Origin: Chloroflexota bacterium
Lineage (GTDB): Bacteria; Chloroflexota; FW602-bin22; JACPRP01
Assembly (NCBI GenBank): GCA_016210495.1
Contig: JACQUC010000105.1
Location: 1 to 23,372, forward strand
Direction of reading: 5' to 3'
Length of the DNA stretch: 23,372 nt
In this document: positions 7,251-16,994 of the stretch, in pieces
Position numbering within the stretch: position 1 is the first letter of the stretch
Layout: every line of letters begins with the position of its first letter
Program-made: the position numbers and the translations under genes
Notes under the pieces: model-generated
What the model saw: the letters and a program-made list of their open reading frames with translations, nothing else
Database searches by the model: none
Told to the model about the DNA's origin: nothing

Positions 7251-8012
7251 ATGAGGAAGGATGGAACTGCCCCGACTAAGATTGACCGCGCAGAGATCAG
7301 CGCACGAGCCGTTTCCGAACCAGTTGAGTACTACGCGGCCGTACCAGGGATACCGGGCGCCGAGCTAGCGCTGCTTGCGGCTCGCGCCGCTATTATCGCC
7401 CACCACCGCTTTCACCTGCATCCTGGCTACTCCCGATGGTACAACGGCTCGATGGCTAAAGTGGTCTTGCGGGCCGAGCCCGACGACATGGCGAGGTTGG
7501 CGCAGACCAGGGAAGGCATCGCCACACCGTCATCTCCCGATGTTCCCCGGCTGGTGGTCTTCCGCCCTCGCCCCAAAAACCGCGCAAGTTTTCTGGCACA
7601 CTTGAAACTATACACGGGCAGACTGGCTCGGACCCCGCTGCAAGAATGGCCAGTTGACGCGTCGTGCGTCGCTATCTTCGCCAACGATGACCTGGAGCTG
7701 TCGGCGGGGAAATTCGCCGCCCAGGCGGGGCACGCAATCCTGACTCTACAGAAGGTCTGCTCGGCTCTGCCGGATTGGTCTCGGTGGCTGGCGACAGGCG
7801 CGTCCCTTGCCCTTTTCCGTGCCCCCCAGCCTCTTCTAACGCGGCTGCTCGCAGAGCATAAGGCATACGGCGTCCAAGATGAAGGAAGGACCGAAATTCC
7901 GGCCGGTTCGTTGGCGGCGGCGGTGGCCCCGGTCAGCGATTTGGCCCATTGGAGCCGTGAGCCAGACCTGGCGTTGTTAGCGTACGATCGTGGACGACCG
8001 ATGAACATGTGA
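7251..8012 (+). CDS. Tandem Pth2-like peptidyl-tRNA hydrolase (degenerate N-domain, active-looking C-domain)
   Basis: 253 residues. The C-terminal part (about 137-230) matches the archaeal/eukaryotic-type peptidyl-tRNA hydrolase 2 fold: DLELSAGKFAAQAGHAI holds the conserved GK (K154) and AAQ..H, and VQDEGRTEIPAGS holds the D210..T214 pair, which correspond to the catalytic Lys, Asp and Thr of Pth2. This domain could cleave peptidyl-tRNA or related esters. The N-terminal part (about 28-106) looks like a second, diverged Pth2 copy. Its SRW-(7)-KVVLRAEPDDMARL block aligns with the second domain's SRW-(9)-ALFRAPQPLLTRL, but the GK and D-x-G-x-T residues are gone. Pth2 proteins are usually single domains of about 115-120 residues, so a tandem active/inactive pair is unusual. 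The promoter places the transcript start at the ATG. A perfect 13-bp hairpin follows the stop. The Pth2 assignment of the C-domain is firm; the N-domain homology is inferred by eye. Confidence 0.8.
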   Translation: MRKDGTAPTKIDRAEISARAVSEPVEYYAAVPGIPGAELALLAARAAIIAHHRFHLHPGYSRWYNGSMAKVVLRAEPDDMARLAQTREGIATPSSPDVPRLVVFRPRPKNRASFLAHLKLYTGRLARTPLQEWPVDASCVAIFANDDLELSAGKFAAQAGHAILTLQKVCSALPDWSRWLATGASLALFRAPQPLLTRLLAEHKAYGVQDEGRTEIPAGSLAAAVAPVSDLAHWSREPDLALLAYDRGRPMNM

Positions 8013-8024
8013 CCCACGATGAAT

Positions 8025-8057
8025 GGGCGAGGTCCATTTGAGCGATGGACCTCGCCC
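8025..8057. terminator. Strong hairpin terminator after the Pth2-like gene
   Basis: A perfect 13-bp stem, GGGCGAGGTCCAT (8025-8037) with ATGGACCTCGCCC (8045-8057), and a 7-base loop, 12 bases past the stop. The U-tract is poor (TCCTCT). It could also stop minus-strand transcripts from the DUF1059 gene. Confidence 0.65.
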
Positions 8058-8083
8058 TCCTCTCGCAAGCTCTCTTGAGTCCG

Positions 8084-8113
8084 TGCCGCCGACTGGTATA
8101 TACTACGGCGGCA
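8084..8113. promoter_or_regulatory. Dyad around a sigma-70-like promoter near the DUF1059 3' side
   Basis: TGCCGCCG (8084-8091) and CGGCGGCA (8106-8113) are perfect inverted arms 14 bases apart, enclosing the palindrome GTATATAC. On the plus strand TTGAGT (8075-8080), 18 bases and TATACT (8099-8104) form a promoter-like pair whose -10 lies inside the dyad. No plus-strand gene follows closely; on the minus strand the dyad would be a hairpin downstream of DUF1059. Operator and terminator are both possible. Confidence 0.35.
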
Positions 8114-8185
8114 AGGCCCTGAGCAAGAAGAGAAGCCGATGGATGAAAGCAGACGATTGCGCAGAGCGTCGAGCGCAGAGCGCTA

Positions 8186-8335
8186 TTATTCGGGCTTGGC
8201 CATCGCCAGAATCTGCTCACGTGTGGGGGTCTGGTTGTGAACGTCTTGCGCGTGCTTTGTGGCCAGTTTTACTAACTCATCTTCGGTTTCAGATCGGACC
8301 GTGTGACCGCATGGGCATGCAATGACCAGTGCCAT
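8186..8335 (-). CDS. DUF1059 family small protein
   Basis: 49 residues. It begins MALVIACPCGHTVRSETEDE and ends TREQILAMAKPE, and this layout (CxCG near the start, R-x-E-T-x-D/E-E-L, two spaced histidines in KHAQDVH, and a final helix with L-A-M-A) is that of the short DUF1059 family. The function is unknown. The two cysteines and two histidines suggest metal binding, but only by inference. The start ATG 8335-8333 is strongly supported by AGGAGGTG a few bases upstream. The stop is TAA at 8188-8186, immediately followed by a second stop, TAG. The gene is convergent with the Pth2-like gene and divergent from the BTAD regulator. Confidence 0.85.
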   Translation of the reverse strand: MALVIACPCGHTVRSETEDELVKLATKHAQDVHNQTPTREQILAMAKPE

Positions 8336-8380
8336 GGAACACCTCCTCGATAAGATGGCTTCATGCTACCAGGCAACTCA

Positions 8381-8396
8381 TGGCAAGGCATTGGCA
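8381..8396 (+). promoter_or_regulatory. Weak sigma-54-like motif before the BTAD regulator
   Basis: TGGCAAG, four bases, TGGCA: two mismatches to the -24/-12 consensus with correct GG-GC spacing. The predicted start near 8407 is 15 bases before ATG 8422. On its own this is weak; it is listed because similar motifs occur elsewhere in the window. Confidence 0.2.
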
Positions 8397-8421
8397 AATG
8401 ATTGGCAGGGTTTTCGGCACG

Positions 8422-9183
8422 ATGAACATCCGAATCTACCTCACAGGGCGTGTGGGGATTGCCGTCGGGAGCGAGCTAGTCGTCGGCGAGCGGCAGTTTC
8501 GAGATAGACAGGGACGGCGCGTGTTTGCCTACCTGGCCTGCTGCCGCAGCCGGCCCGTGTCACACGCGGAGCTGGCTCAGTTGGTGTGGCCCGATGAAAT
8601 GCCCGGAGCGTGGCGCACAGGCTTGAGCGCCCTTATTAGCAGGATTCGAAGCCTGCTAGCGTGCGATGCTTTGAAATCTCGCGGCGTCTCACTGACAGGC
8701 GGCTTCGGGCAGTATCAGCTCGTGCTTCCAGCCGACACGTGGGTAGACCTCGAAGCGGCATCTTCGGCAATTGACGAGGCGGAGGGCGCTCTGAGGATGA
8801 GAGATCCTCAATCCGCCTTTGGGCACGCAAGCGTAGTCCATGCCATCGCCAATCGCCCTTTTCTCTCGGGAGATGATGGACCGTGGGTCGAGGAGCAACG
8901 CAGAACATTGGAGAGGCAGTTCTTGCGGGCACTTGACTGTCTGTCCCAGATATGGTTATCCACGGGGCAACCCACCCTTGCCGTCGAAACCGCAACCCGA
9001 GCGCTACAGGTTGACCCTTATCGAGAAAGTAGCTGTCAGTCTCTCATTCAAGCACACGCGGCTTGTGGGAACAGGGCCGGGGCCATAAGAGCCTACCACC
9101 GTTTCCGACTGCTATTGGCCGAGGACCTTGGCACGGAACCCTTGGCCGAGACCGAGGCACTTTTCCTTGAGCTTCTCGCCTGA
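8422..9183 (+). CDS. BTAD-domain (SARP-like) transcriptional regulator
   Basis: 253 residues. The N-terminal part (about 1-95) is an OmpR/SARP-type winged helix (NIRIYLTGRVGI start; RRVFAYLACCRSRPVSHAELAQLVWP recognition region; LSALISRIRSLL). The C-terminal part (about 100-250) is a bacterial transcriptional activator domain of TPR-like helices (RQFLRALDCLSQIWLSTGQ, ATRALQVDPYRESSCQSLIQ, AYHRFRLLLAEDLGTEP), the usual SARP end sequence. There is no ATPase or sensor domain, so it is a short stand-alone regulator whose trigger is unknown. ATG 8422 begins exactly at the conserved first strand. In-frame ATG 8398 and upstream GTG 8329 are possible but would add non-conserved residues. The target may be the adjacent divergent DUF1059 gene or something outside this window; nothing here decides it. 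It is convergent with the zinc-ribbon operon. Confidence 0.85.
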   Translation: MNIRIYLTGRVGIAVGSELVVGERQFRDRQGRRVFAYLACCRSRPVSHAELAQLVWPDEMPGAWRTGLSALISRIRSLLACDALKSRGVSLTGGFGQYQLVLPADTWVDLEAASSAIDEAEGALRMRDPQSAFGHASVVHAIANRPFLSGDDGPWVEEQRRTLERQFLRALDCLSQIWLSTGQPTLAVETATRALQVDPYRESSCQSLIQAHAACGNRAGAIRAYHRFRLLLAEDLGTEPLAETEALFLELLA

Positions 9184-9237
9184 TGCTCTGATCCGTAGCT
9201 TGTGCGCTCGAAGATGGCATCGTCGGGATGACCTCCT

Positions 9238-9444
9238 CTAAAACTCCTCAATCGAGCACATAACGATCTGATCTTCAAGCCGGTTATCCACCCGACCGCA
9301 AACAGGGCATTTCTTGCTTTCCAGCCCGTCGGTGGAGAACATGTCGCCACAATTGCTGCACTTGAAGCACTCGACGGTCGAGGCTTCCGCGCGTGTCGAT
9401 TCCTTGACAAAGTGCTTTCCCGCGATCTGCTCCAGCTTCTTCAC
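9238..9444 (-). CDS. Small zinc-ribbon protein
   Basis: 68 residues starting at GTG 9444. Two CxxC knuckles (CSNC around residue 30 and CPVC about 17 residues later) form a rubredoxin-like zinc ribbon, with another Cys just before the first knuckle and one near the C-terminus. The function is not known. The start is set by a near-perfect anti-16S match, AAGGGGGTGATCC (one mismatch to the ideal AAGGAGGTGATCC), ending just before the GTG and beginning within the stop codon of the upstream gene. The 13-base gap and this ribosome site show it is co-transcribed and probably translationally coupled with the BCAM0308-like gene. A partnership between the two zinc proteins is inferred from this. Confidence 0.8.
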   Translation of the reverse strand: MKKLEQIAGKHFVKESTRAEASTVECFKCSNCGDMFSTDGLESKKCPVCGRVDNRLEDQIVMCSIEEF

Positions 9445-9457
9445 TCGGATCACCCCC

Positions 9458-10012
9458 TTAGGCCTCTCGCGTCCAGCGCACGCGAGTGAACTTCTCATTC
9501 GGCAGGTTGTCGATTTCCAGCTCTCCGCCCAAGGCCTTAGCGAATTCCTTGCCGATGCGCTGTGCCAGCCATTTGGTAGTGGTCAGCACGTAAACCTCGT
9601 CGTCTCGTACCTCGATCGAAGCCACTCTGGCGATCGGATTCTCCTCCCTGGCCTCTTTTTCTGTGTTGTGAATCAGGCCAAGGACTTCATCCTTGCGAAA
9701 GGCCAACAACGGACTCCTGAGCAGCACCTCGCCCTCGTATACCTGCGCCTCGATGCGCCGGCAGCCAGGGCAAACAACCTGTTCAACCCCGGGCACCGCC
9801 AACAGCTCGCTGTATCTCTGCTCGTCGACGAACCAGCGTTTTTGCTCCGAAATGGCGTGGCAGCGAGGGCAGATAATGATGCCGGGGTGGTCTTTCCCCT
9901 TCTCGAACCTCTTCTCCGGGAAGCGCCAGTCTTCCGTCTGGCCCAGTTGAGCCCGCCGCACCTGACGCTCAGTCGGTTTCGTTTTCCCTGGAATAGGTAT
10001 TCCTTCTGGCAT
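9458..10012 (-). CDS. BCAM0308-like / NMD3-like zinc-ribbon protein
   Basis: 184 residues. A first CxxC (CPRC near residue 48) and a second (CPGC about 33 residues later) frame an N-terminal double-knuckle zinc domain. The C-terminal half has alpha/beta character with the family's TTTKWLAQRIGKEFAKALGG block and the ending FTRVRWTRE. This matches what is annotated as the BCAM0308 family, related to the zinc-binding N-terminal part of NMD3-type proteins; the biochemical role is unknown. ATG 10012 has GAGGGGG about 8 bases upstream. It is the first gene of a two-gene operon with the small zinc ribbon and is preceded by a -24/-12-like motif at 10051-10066. Confidence 0.8.
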   Translation of the reverse strand: MPEGIPIPGKTKPTERQVRRAQLGQTEDWRFPEKRFEKGKDHPGIIICPRCHAISEQKRWFVDEQRYSELLAVPGVEQVVCPGCRRIEAQVYEGEVLLRSPLLAFRKDEVLGLIHNTEKEAREENPIARVASIEVRDDEVYVLTTTKWLAQRIGKEFAKALGGELEIDNLPNEKFTRVRWTREA

Positions 10013-10050
10013 TTCGGCATCCCCCTCTCAACACTCACGTACCAAAATTG

Positions 10051-10066
10051 GGCAGAAACCGTGCCA
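10051..10066 (-). promoter_or_regulatory. Sigma-54-like (-24/-12) motif before the zinc-ribbon operon
   Basis: On the minus strand TGGCACG is followed by GTTT and CTGCC. The -24 element is perfect and the invariant GC is at the right distance; two -12 positions deviate. The predicted start near 10040 leaves a 28-base leader containing the ribosome site of the BCAM0308-like gene. Confidence 0.4.
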
Positions 10067-10075
10067 GCAGAAGAG

Positions 10076-10106
10076 TGTGGGGACTTGATTAAATCAAGGC
10101 CCCACA
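10076..10106. terminator. 31-base hairpin between the spermidine synthase and zinc-ribbon genes
   Basis: TGTGGGG/CCCCACA plus CTTGAT/ATCAAG form a 13-bp stem with one mismatch and a 3-base loop. It lies 25 bases past the spermidine synthase stop on the minus strand, so it most likely terminates that transcript, although no T-run follows. It also sits just upstream of the -24/-12-like motif, so an operator role is possible. Confidence 0.5.
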
Positions 10107-10130
10107 ATTCAGAGGCCTGCTAAGCGAACC

Positions 10131-12413
10131 TCAGTTGCGACTGCGGAAGAGGATGCTGATGAGGTTGTCGACAGGTGCATACTGGTCGGTGAGGACGATC
10201 CTCGGCTCTACGTCCACGTAGGCCCGAAGCTGTTCCTTCGGCTGAGCAACGGTGCGCATCTCGACGCCCCGGCTCCGCAGCGCCATTTGCAGTTCCTCGG
10301 CGTCGAATTTGCGGGCCGAGCCGTACATCACGAAGACGCTCGATCCAGCGTACTCCCATGCCGGTCGCACGCCCATGAGCTGCACCTCCGGGAACGTTTC
10401 CATCATAGTGCGCGCGGCGGCGCGCAGCAACTGGCCATCGCGGTAGAGGTCGATGACGGTCAGCAAGTAGATGCCGTCGTCGGAGAGAAGCGCGCGAATG
10501 TGGTCATTGTATTCCTTAGTAAGAATATGATAGGGCACGGACAGATCGTTCACGGCATCCTGCACGATCAGCTGATAAGCCCCCCGAGGCGCCAGCTCCT
10601 GAACAAACTGGCGGCCATCCAGATTGTGCGAAATGATGCGCGTGTCTCGGGACAAGCCGAGCTCCCGGTAGGCGGTCTCGGTGACGCCGGGGTCGATCTC
10701 GACGACATCGACGGATGCCGATGGCACGAAAGCTTCCACCCAACGAGGATACGTGTAACCACCACCGCCGACGACCAGTACGCGAGGCGCCGATGTCCGA
10801 GCGGCGACGAGGCGGGTCAGCTCTGCCTGGACCTGCTCGTGCTCATAGCCAAGGTAAGATGGGTCGCCTATTTTGACATAGGAGTGTATCAGGTGGTCCA
10901 GCACCAGGGTCTTGACCGGTCCGACATCGCGGACCTCGTCGTACACCTTGATGCAGAAGTAGTCAGTCTCTAAGGTACAGACGGACTTCAATGCTCCGAG
11001 GTCGAATAGCACGTAGACGGCACCGGCCGCGATAGCCACCGCACCAATCAGGTTGATCGCGTCTCGCCAGAAGCGACCGGCGAAGATGGCGAGGCCGACG
11101 AGGCCGAGTCCGGCAGCCAGGATGAGCGTGTGGACGCCCAGCAGAGAAATGAGAAACCAACCGGTGGCAAAAGTGCCGGCAATCGCGCCCGCGGTCGACC
11201 AGGCATAGACACGCCCGGAGATGCGCCCGGCGTGGTCTAGATCGGCGATTGCCAGCCTGATCACCTGAGGCGAAATGGTGCCGAGCAGGAGCACGGGCAC
11301 GAAGAAGATCGCCGCCGTCATCGCCACGATACGCTCCATCAGACCCAGCGAATTGAAGAGCCCTTGCTGAGCGACGTACATAACCGAGACCACGATGGAC
11401 AGGCTGGCGAGCCCGCAGAGGAACAGCGAGAAGCCAAGGAATCCCTGACGCGGCCATCGGTCGGCAATGCGGCCACCAAGATAGTTGCCGACGGCGATGC
11501 CGGCCAGCACGACCCCAATGATGCCCGTCCAACTGTAGAGCGACACGCCGATGTATGGAGCTAGGATGCGGCTGGCGGCCAACTCGATAGCCATCGAGCA
11601 GAAGCTGGCGATGGCAACGACCGTGCATGCAAGCCTGACGTTACCCGGCAGGTGAAACAGGCCGATATGCCCGCCGTTGCCGGAAGCCAAAGGCGCATTT
11701 GGGCCGGTTGCGGCAGCAGCAGGGTCCGAGTTGTCCTTAGCCACCACGGTCAGCCCTCGGGGTCGCCACCACTCGCCGGCTAGGGCAGCCACGGCCAGCA
11801 GCACGGCGCCCACGATGGAAACGATTATCGTGATCGGCAGGTACGCCACGAGGACAAAGCCCGTCAGGAAGTTCCCCACCAGGCTGCCGAAGGTTCCCAG
11901 CGCATAGATCAGACCCACGATCCTGCCCGTGTGGGCGACATCCGGCAGAGTCAGCTTGATGACAACCGGCGTGACGGCGCCAAGTATCAGGCTCGGAGGA
12001 AAGAACACCACCAGTGTCAGCAGAAAAGTCCGGGCCAACAGCGGTACCGGACGCAGCACAAGGCCATCCCCAAGAAGCGCGACCATGCCGAGCGTTAGCA
12101 GGCTGTTCAGTCCGCCGAGCAAAAAGAGAACGCCGGCGGTGCGCGGCGTTGGGTAGCGATCGGCTATCTTCCCGCCGAGCCAATTGCCAACGCTAATGCC
12201 GGCTAGAACGACTCCGATGACAGACGTCCAGGTGATGAGAGAGACGCCGATGAAGGGCGAAAGCATGCGGCCCGCGACGAGCTCCAGGATGAGCGTCGCG
12301 CAACTCGCGGTGAACACGAGCAGACCGGCCCGCCATGCGACGAGCCTGTCGCGCGAGCGCACCGACACGCGGCTGACCGGCTGATATGCAGCTTGATCGA
12401 TAGTTTGCTCCAT
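10131..12413 (-). CDS. Membrane-anchored spermidine synthase homologue with duplicated membrane domain
   Basis: 760 residues. Two homologous membrane blocks of about six spans each follow one another. The first starts LVFTASCATLILELVAGRML and runs through FIGVSLITWTSVIGVVLAG to GNWLGGKIADR; the second starts IASFCSMAIELAASRIL and runs through YIGVSLYSWTGIIGVVLAG to GNYLGGRIADR. The C-terminal 250 residues are a spermidine synthase-like Rossmann domain (RVLVVGGGGYTYPRW, VDVVEIDPGV, LIVQDAVNDLSVPYHILT). This is the 'fused MFS/spermidine synthase' class; a true aminopropyl acceptor is not established, and the canonical GGGDG loop reads GGGGYT here. ATG 12413 is supported by a TTGACT-N17-TATAGT promoter ending about 33 bases upstream; the upstream frame extension crosses that promoter, so it is not coding. 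Divergent from the SNF2 gene. Confidence 0.88.
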   Translation of the reverse strand: MEQTIDQAAYQPVSRVSVRSRDRLVAWRAGLLVFTASCATLILELVAGRMLSPFIGVSLITWTSVIGVVLAGISVGNWLGGKIADRYPTPRTAGVLFLLGGLNSLLTLGMVALLGDGLVLRPVPLLARTFLLTLVVFFPPSLILGAVTPVVIKLTLPDVAHTGRIVGLIYALGTFGSLVGNFLTGFVLVAYLPITIIVSIVGAVLLAVAALAGEWWRPRGLTVVAKDNSDPAAAATGPNAPLASGNGGHIGLFHLPGNVRLACTVVAIASFCSMAIELAASRILAPYIGVSLYSWTGIIGVVLAGIAVGNYLGGRIADRWPRQGFLGFSLFLCGLASLSIVVSVMYVAQQGLFNSLGLMERIVAMTAAIFFVPVLLLGTISPQVIRLAIADLDHAGRISGRVYAWSTAGAIAGTFATGWFLISLLGVHTLILAAGLGLVGLAIFAGRFWRDAINLIGAVAIAAGAVYVLFDLGALKSVCTLETDYFCIKVYDEVRDVGPVKTLVLDHLIHSYVKIGDPSYLGYEHEQVQAELTRLVAARTSAPRVLVVGGGGYTYPRWVEAFVPSASVDVVEIDPGVTETAYRELGLSRDTRIISHNLDGRQFVQELAPRGAYQLIVQDAVNDLSVPYHILTKEYNDHIRALLSDDGIYLLTVIDLYRDGQLLRAAARTMMETFPEVQLMGVRPAWEYAGSSVFVMYGSARKFDAEELQMALRSRGVEMRTVAQPKEQLRAYVDVEPRIVLTDQYAPVDNLISILFRSRN

Positions 12414-12452
12414 ATGGATGGCAAAGTCCTCTTCGCCTTCTTTGGCCCGGTA

Positions 12453-12481
12453 ACTATAGCGCGAGAGGATGCGCAAGTCAA
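12453..12481 (-). promoter_or_regulatory. Sigma-70 promoter of the spermidine synthase homologue
   Basis: On the minus strand TTGACT (12481-12476), a 17-base spacer and TATAGT (12458-12453). The expected start is near 12446. It fixes the gene start at 12413. Its -35 region overlaps that of the divergent promoter for the SNF2 gene. Confidence 0.7.
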
Positions 12482-12497
12482 GAGCCGTTAAATCGGG

Positions 12498-12535
12498 TAT
12501 AATTGGGAGCACGAGACGCGACAATTCTCTCGTGC
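12498..12535 (+). promoter_or_regulatory. Promoter (-10) and 5' leader hairpin of the SNF2 gene
   Basis: A perfect TATAAT at 12498-12503 with a poor -35 (AAGTCA at 12475-12480). The expected start is about 12510, where a perfect 8-bp stem begins: GCACGAGA (12509-12516) with TCTCGTGC (12528-12535). A hairpin at the very 5' end could stabilise the mRNA or be an operator. Confidence 0.5.
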
Positions 12536-12544
12536 GAAACGTAG

Positions 12545-12566
12545 GGGCGGACAGGGCCGTCCGCCC
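12545..12566. repeat. Palindromic GC-rich repeat in the SNF2 leader
   Basis: GGGCGGAC (12545-12552) pairs perfectly with GTCCGCCC (12559-12566) across 6 bases, preceded by CGTAG. The form GTAGGGGC...GCCC resembles short palindromes dispersed in many environmental bacterial genomes. It is in the untranslated leader before ATG 12615. Confidence 0.5.
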
Positions 12567-12614
12567 TGGGTGGGGCGCGGGCGTCACGGCAATTTTGCAC
12601 CGAAAGCCGGTGAC

Positions 12615-15818
<3,204 letters not shown>

Positions 15819-15822
15819 AGAC

Positions 15823-16701
15823 GTGGGATGGGGTAACAGGTGGGACTGGGATACCTCCGGGCCGATCCGCCGGTCCGACGGAATCAAGGCACAAACACAG
15901 CACGGCAAGTTCGGCAAGAGCTGGTGGGCTGGCCTGTGGCTAGCCGCCCTGGAGCGGCTGATCGACTCCGGACGCCTGGCGCGGGGACGCTCTTACGCCC
16001 GGTCCGGCCAAGTGGTGAACCTGGACGTCGAAAAGGCGAGCGTCGTGGCAGATGTGCAGGGCTCGCGACCCAAGCCGTACAAGGTACACATACAGTTCAA
16101 GGCTCTGTCGGATGAGGAGTGGGACAACGTCATCGAGGCCATCGCGTCGCAGGCGATCTACGCGGCCAAGCTGCTGAGCGGGGAGATGCCGTCGGACATG
16201 GCCGACGTGTTCAAGGCCGCCGGCGCCAGCCTTTTCCCCGCGAAAGGCGCCGATCTGGAGACCAGTTGCTCGTGCCCGGACTGGGCCAATCCGTGCAAGC
16301 ACGTCGCCGCCGTGTACCTCATCCTTGGCGAGCGGTTTGACGCCGACCCGTTTCTCATCTTCGAGATGCGGGGAAGAACCAAAGAGGCCATCACGGCGGC
16401 TCTGCGCGCCAGGCGCGCCGGGGCGCTTGGCCTGGAAGTAGAGGCGGCGCCACAGGCGGCTATCGAGGACGAAGAGGTCGTGGTGCCCCTTTTCAGGTCG
16501 CTCGACGGCTTCTGGACGATGCCGGCTGGCGTCCAGGATATGGAAATGACCCTCGCCACGCCACAGGTAGACGCGCTGCCAGTCAAAGGGCTCGGCAAGC
16601 CGGCCTTCTGGCATAGCGAGCGCGATCTGGTCCGGATGATGGAAAAGGCCTACAGGGCGATCAGTGACCGCGCCCGTAAGATGGCGCTGGGCGAAGTTTG
16701 A
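15823..16701 (+). CDS. SWIM zinc-finger protein, partner of the SNF2 helicase
   Basis: 292 residues. The SWIM zinc finger CSCPDWANPCKH (C149, C151, C158, H160) matches CxCx(n)CxH, a DNA/protein-binding knuckle commonly encoded beside bacterial SNF2 helicases. The N-terminal part has the family features GKSWWAGLWLAALERL and RGRSYARSGQVVNLDV near residues 27-65. The start GTG 15823 is 4 bases after the helicase stop, with GGAG 8 bases upstream lying in the end of the helicase gene, so the two are co-transcribed and translationally coupled. A longer frame from 15799 would overlap the helicase and lacks support. It probably targets or regulates the helicase. The convergent gap after it contains hairpins. 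Confidence 0.92.
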   Translation: MGWGNRWDWDTSGPIRRSDGIKAQTQHGKFGKSWWAGLWLAALERLIDSGRLARGRSYARSGQVVNLDVEKASVVADVQGSRPKPYKVHIQFKALSDEEWDNVIEAIASQAIYAAKLLSGEMPSDMADVFKAAGASLFPAKGADLETSCSCPDWANPCKHVAAVYLILGERFDADPFLIFEMRGRTKEAITAALRARRAGALGLEVEAAPQAAIEDEEVVVPLFRSLDGFWTMPAGVQDMEMTLATPQVDALPVKGLGKPAFWHSERDLVRMMEKAYRAISDRARKMALGEV

Positions 16702-16770
16702 ATCCCAGAGGGCGCCGAGGACGCAGAGATTTCATACCAAGCACCTTTGGGTATGCCCTGGGTTGCTGGC

Positions 16771-16819
16771 GCCTAGCTGGGGTAGGCATCGCGGCCCTGA
16801 AGGGACCGCTTCAGGCCGC
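16771..16819. terminator. Hairpins in the SWIM / dehydratase convergent gap
   Basis: Two stem-loops: GCCTA/TAGGC (16771-16787), and a longer one with GCGGCC-TGAAG pairing at 16791-16819 (about 11 bp with one bulge). Both are between converging genes, so a bidirectional stop is likely, although T-runs are missing. The rest of the 293-base gap has no gene; it opens with a purine-rich CAGAG-type stretch. Confidence 0.45.
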
Positions 16820-16850
16820 TGGGCAGGCGATGTCACTTATTTGCGGCCTG

Positions 16851-16918
16851 TCCGAAGGACTCTCCGTCGTACACCGAAGGTGTACGCGGAGTCCGTGGGC
16901 GGACCGGACTCCTTCGGA
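16851..16918. repeat. Nested inverted repeat in the convergent gap
   Basis: The outer arms TCCGAAGGA (16851-16859) and TCCTTCGGA (16910-16918) are perfect complements. Inside, CGTACACC-GAA-GGTGTACG is a perfect 8-bp stem with a GAA loop, extended by GGACTC/GAGTCC-type pairing over 16857-16894, and CTCC-TTC-GGAG lies at the right end. This makes a 68-base structured element of unknown role, perhaps a dispersed palindromic repeat. Confidence 0.55.
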
Positions 16919-16994
16919 GAAGCGGTTGCTTCAGCGCCGCGTCGCCAGCATTACCGAGGAGCCCCTAACCGGAGTCGGCGCACAACACAGACAC

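Noticed and set aside
8159..8182. A 10-bp direct repeat GCGCAGAGCG as a possible iteron or CRISPR-like array
   Set aside because: There are only two copies, 4 bases apart, with no further units; no array structure.
8139..8240. A 33-codon plus-strand ORF downstream of the promoter-like pair at 8075-8104
   Set aside because: It overlaps the much better supported DUF1059 gene on the other strand and has only a weak ribosome site.
10084..10098. CTTGAT-TAA-ATCAAG as a stand-alone operator
   Set aside because: It is only the upper part of a longer 31-base hairpin better explained as a terminator.
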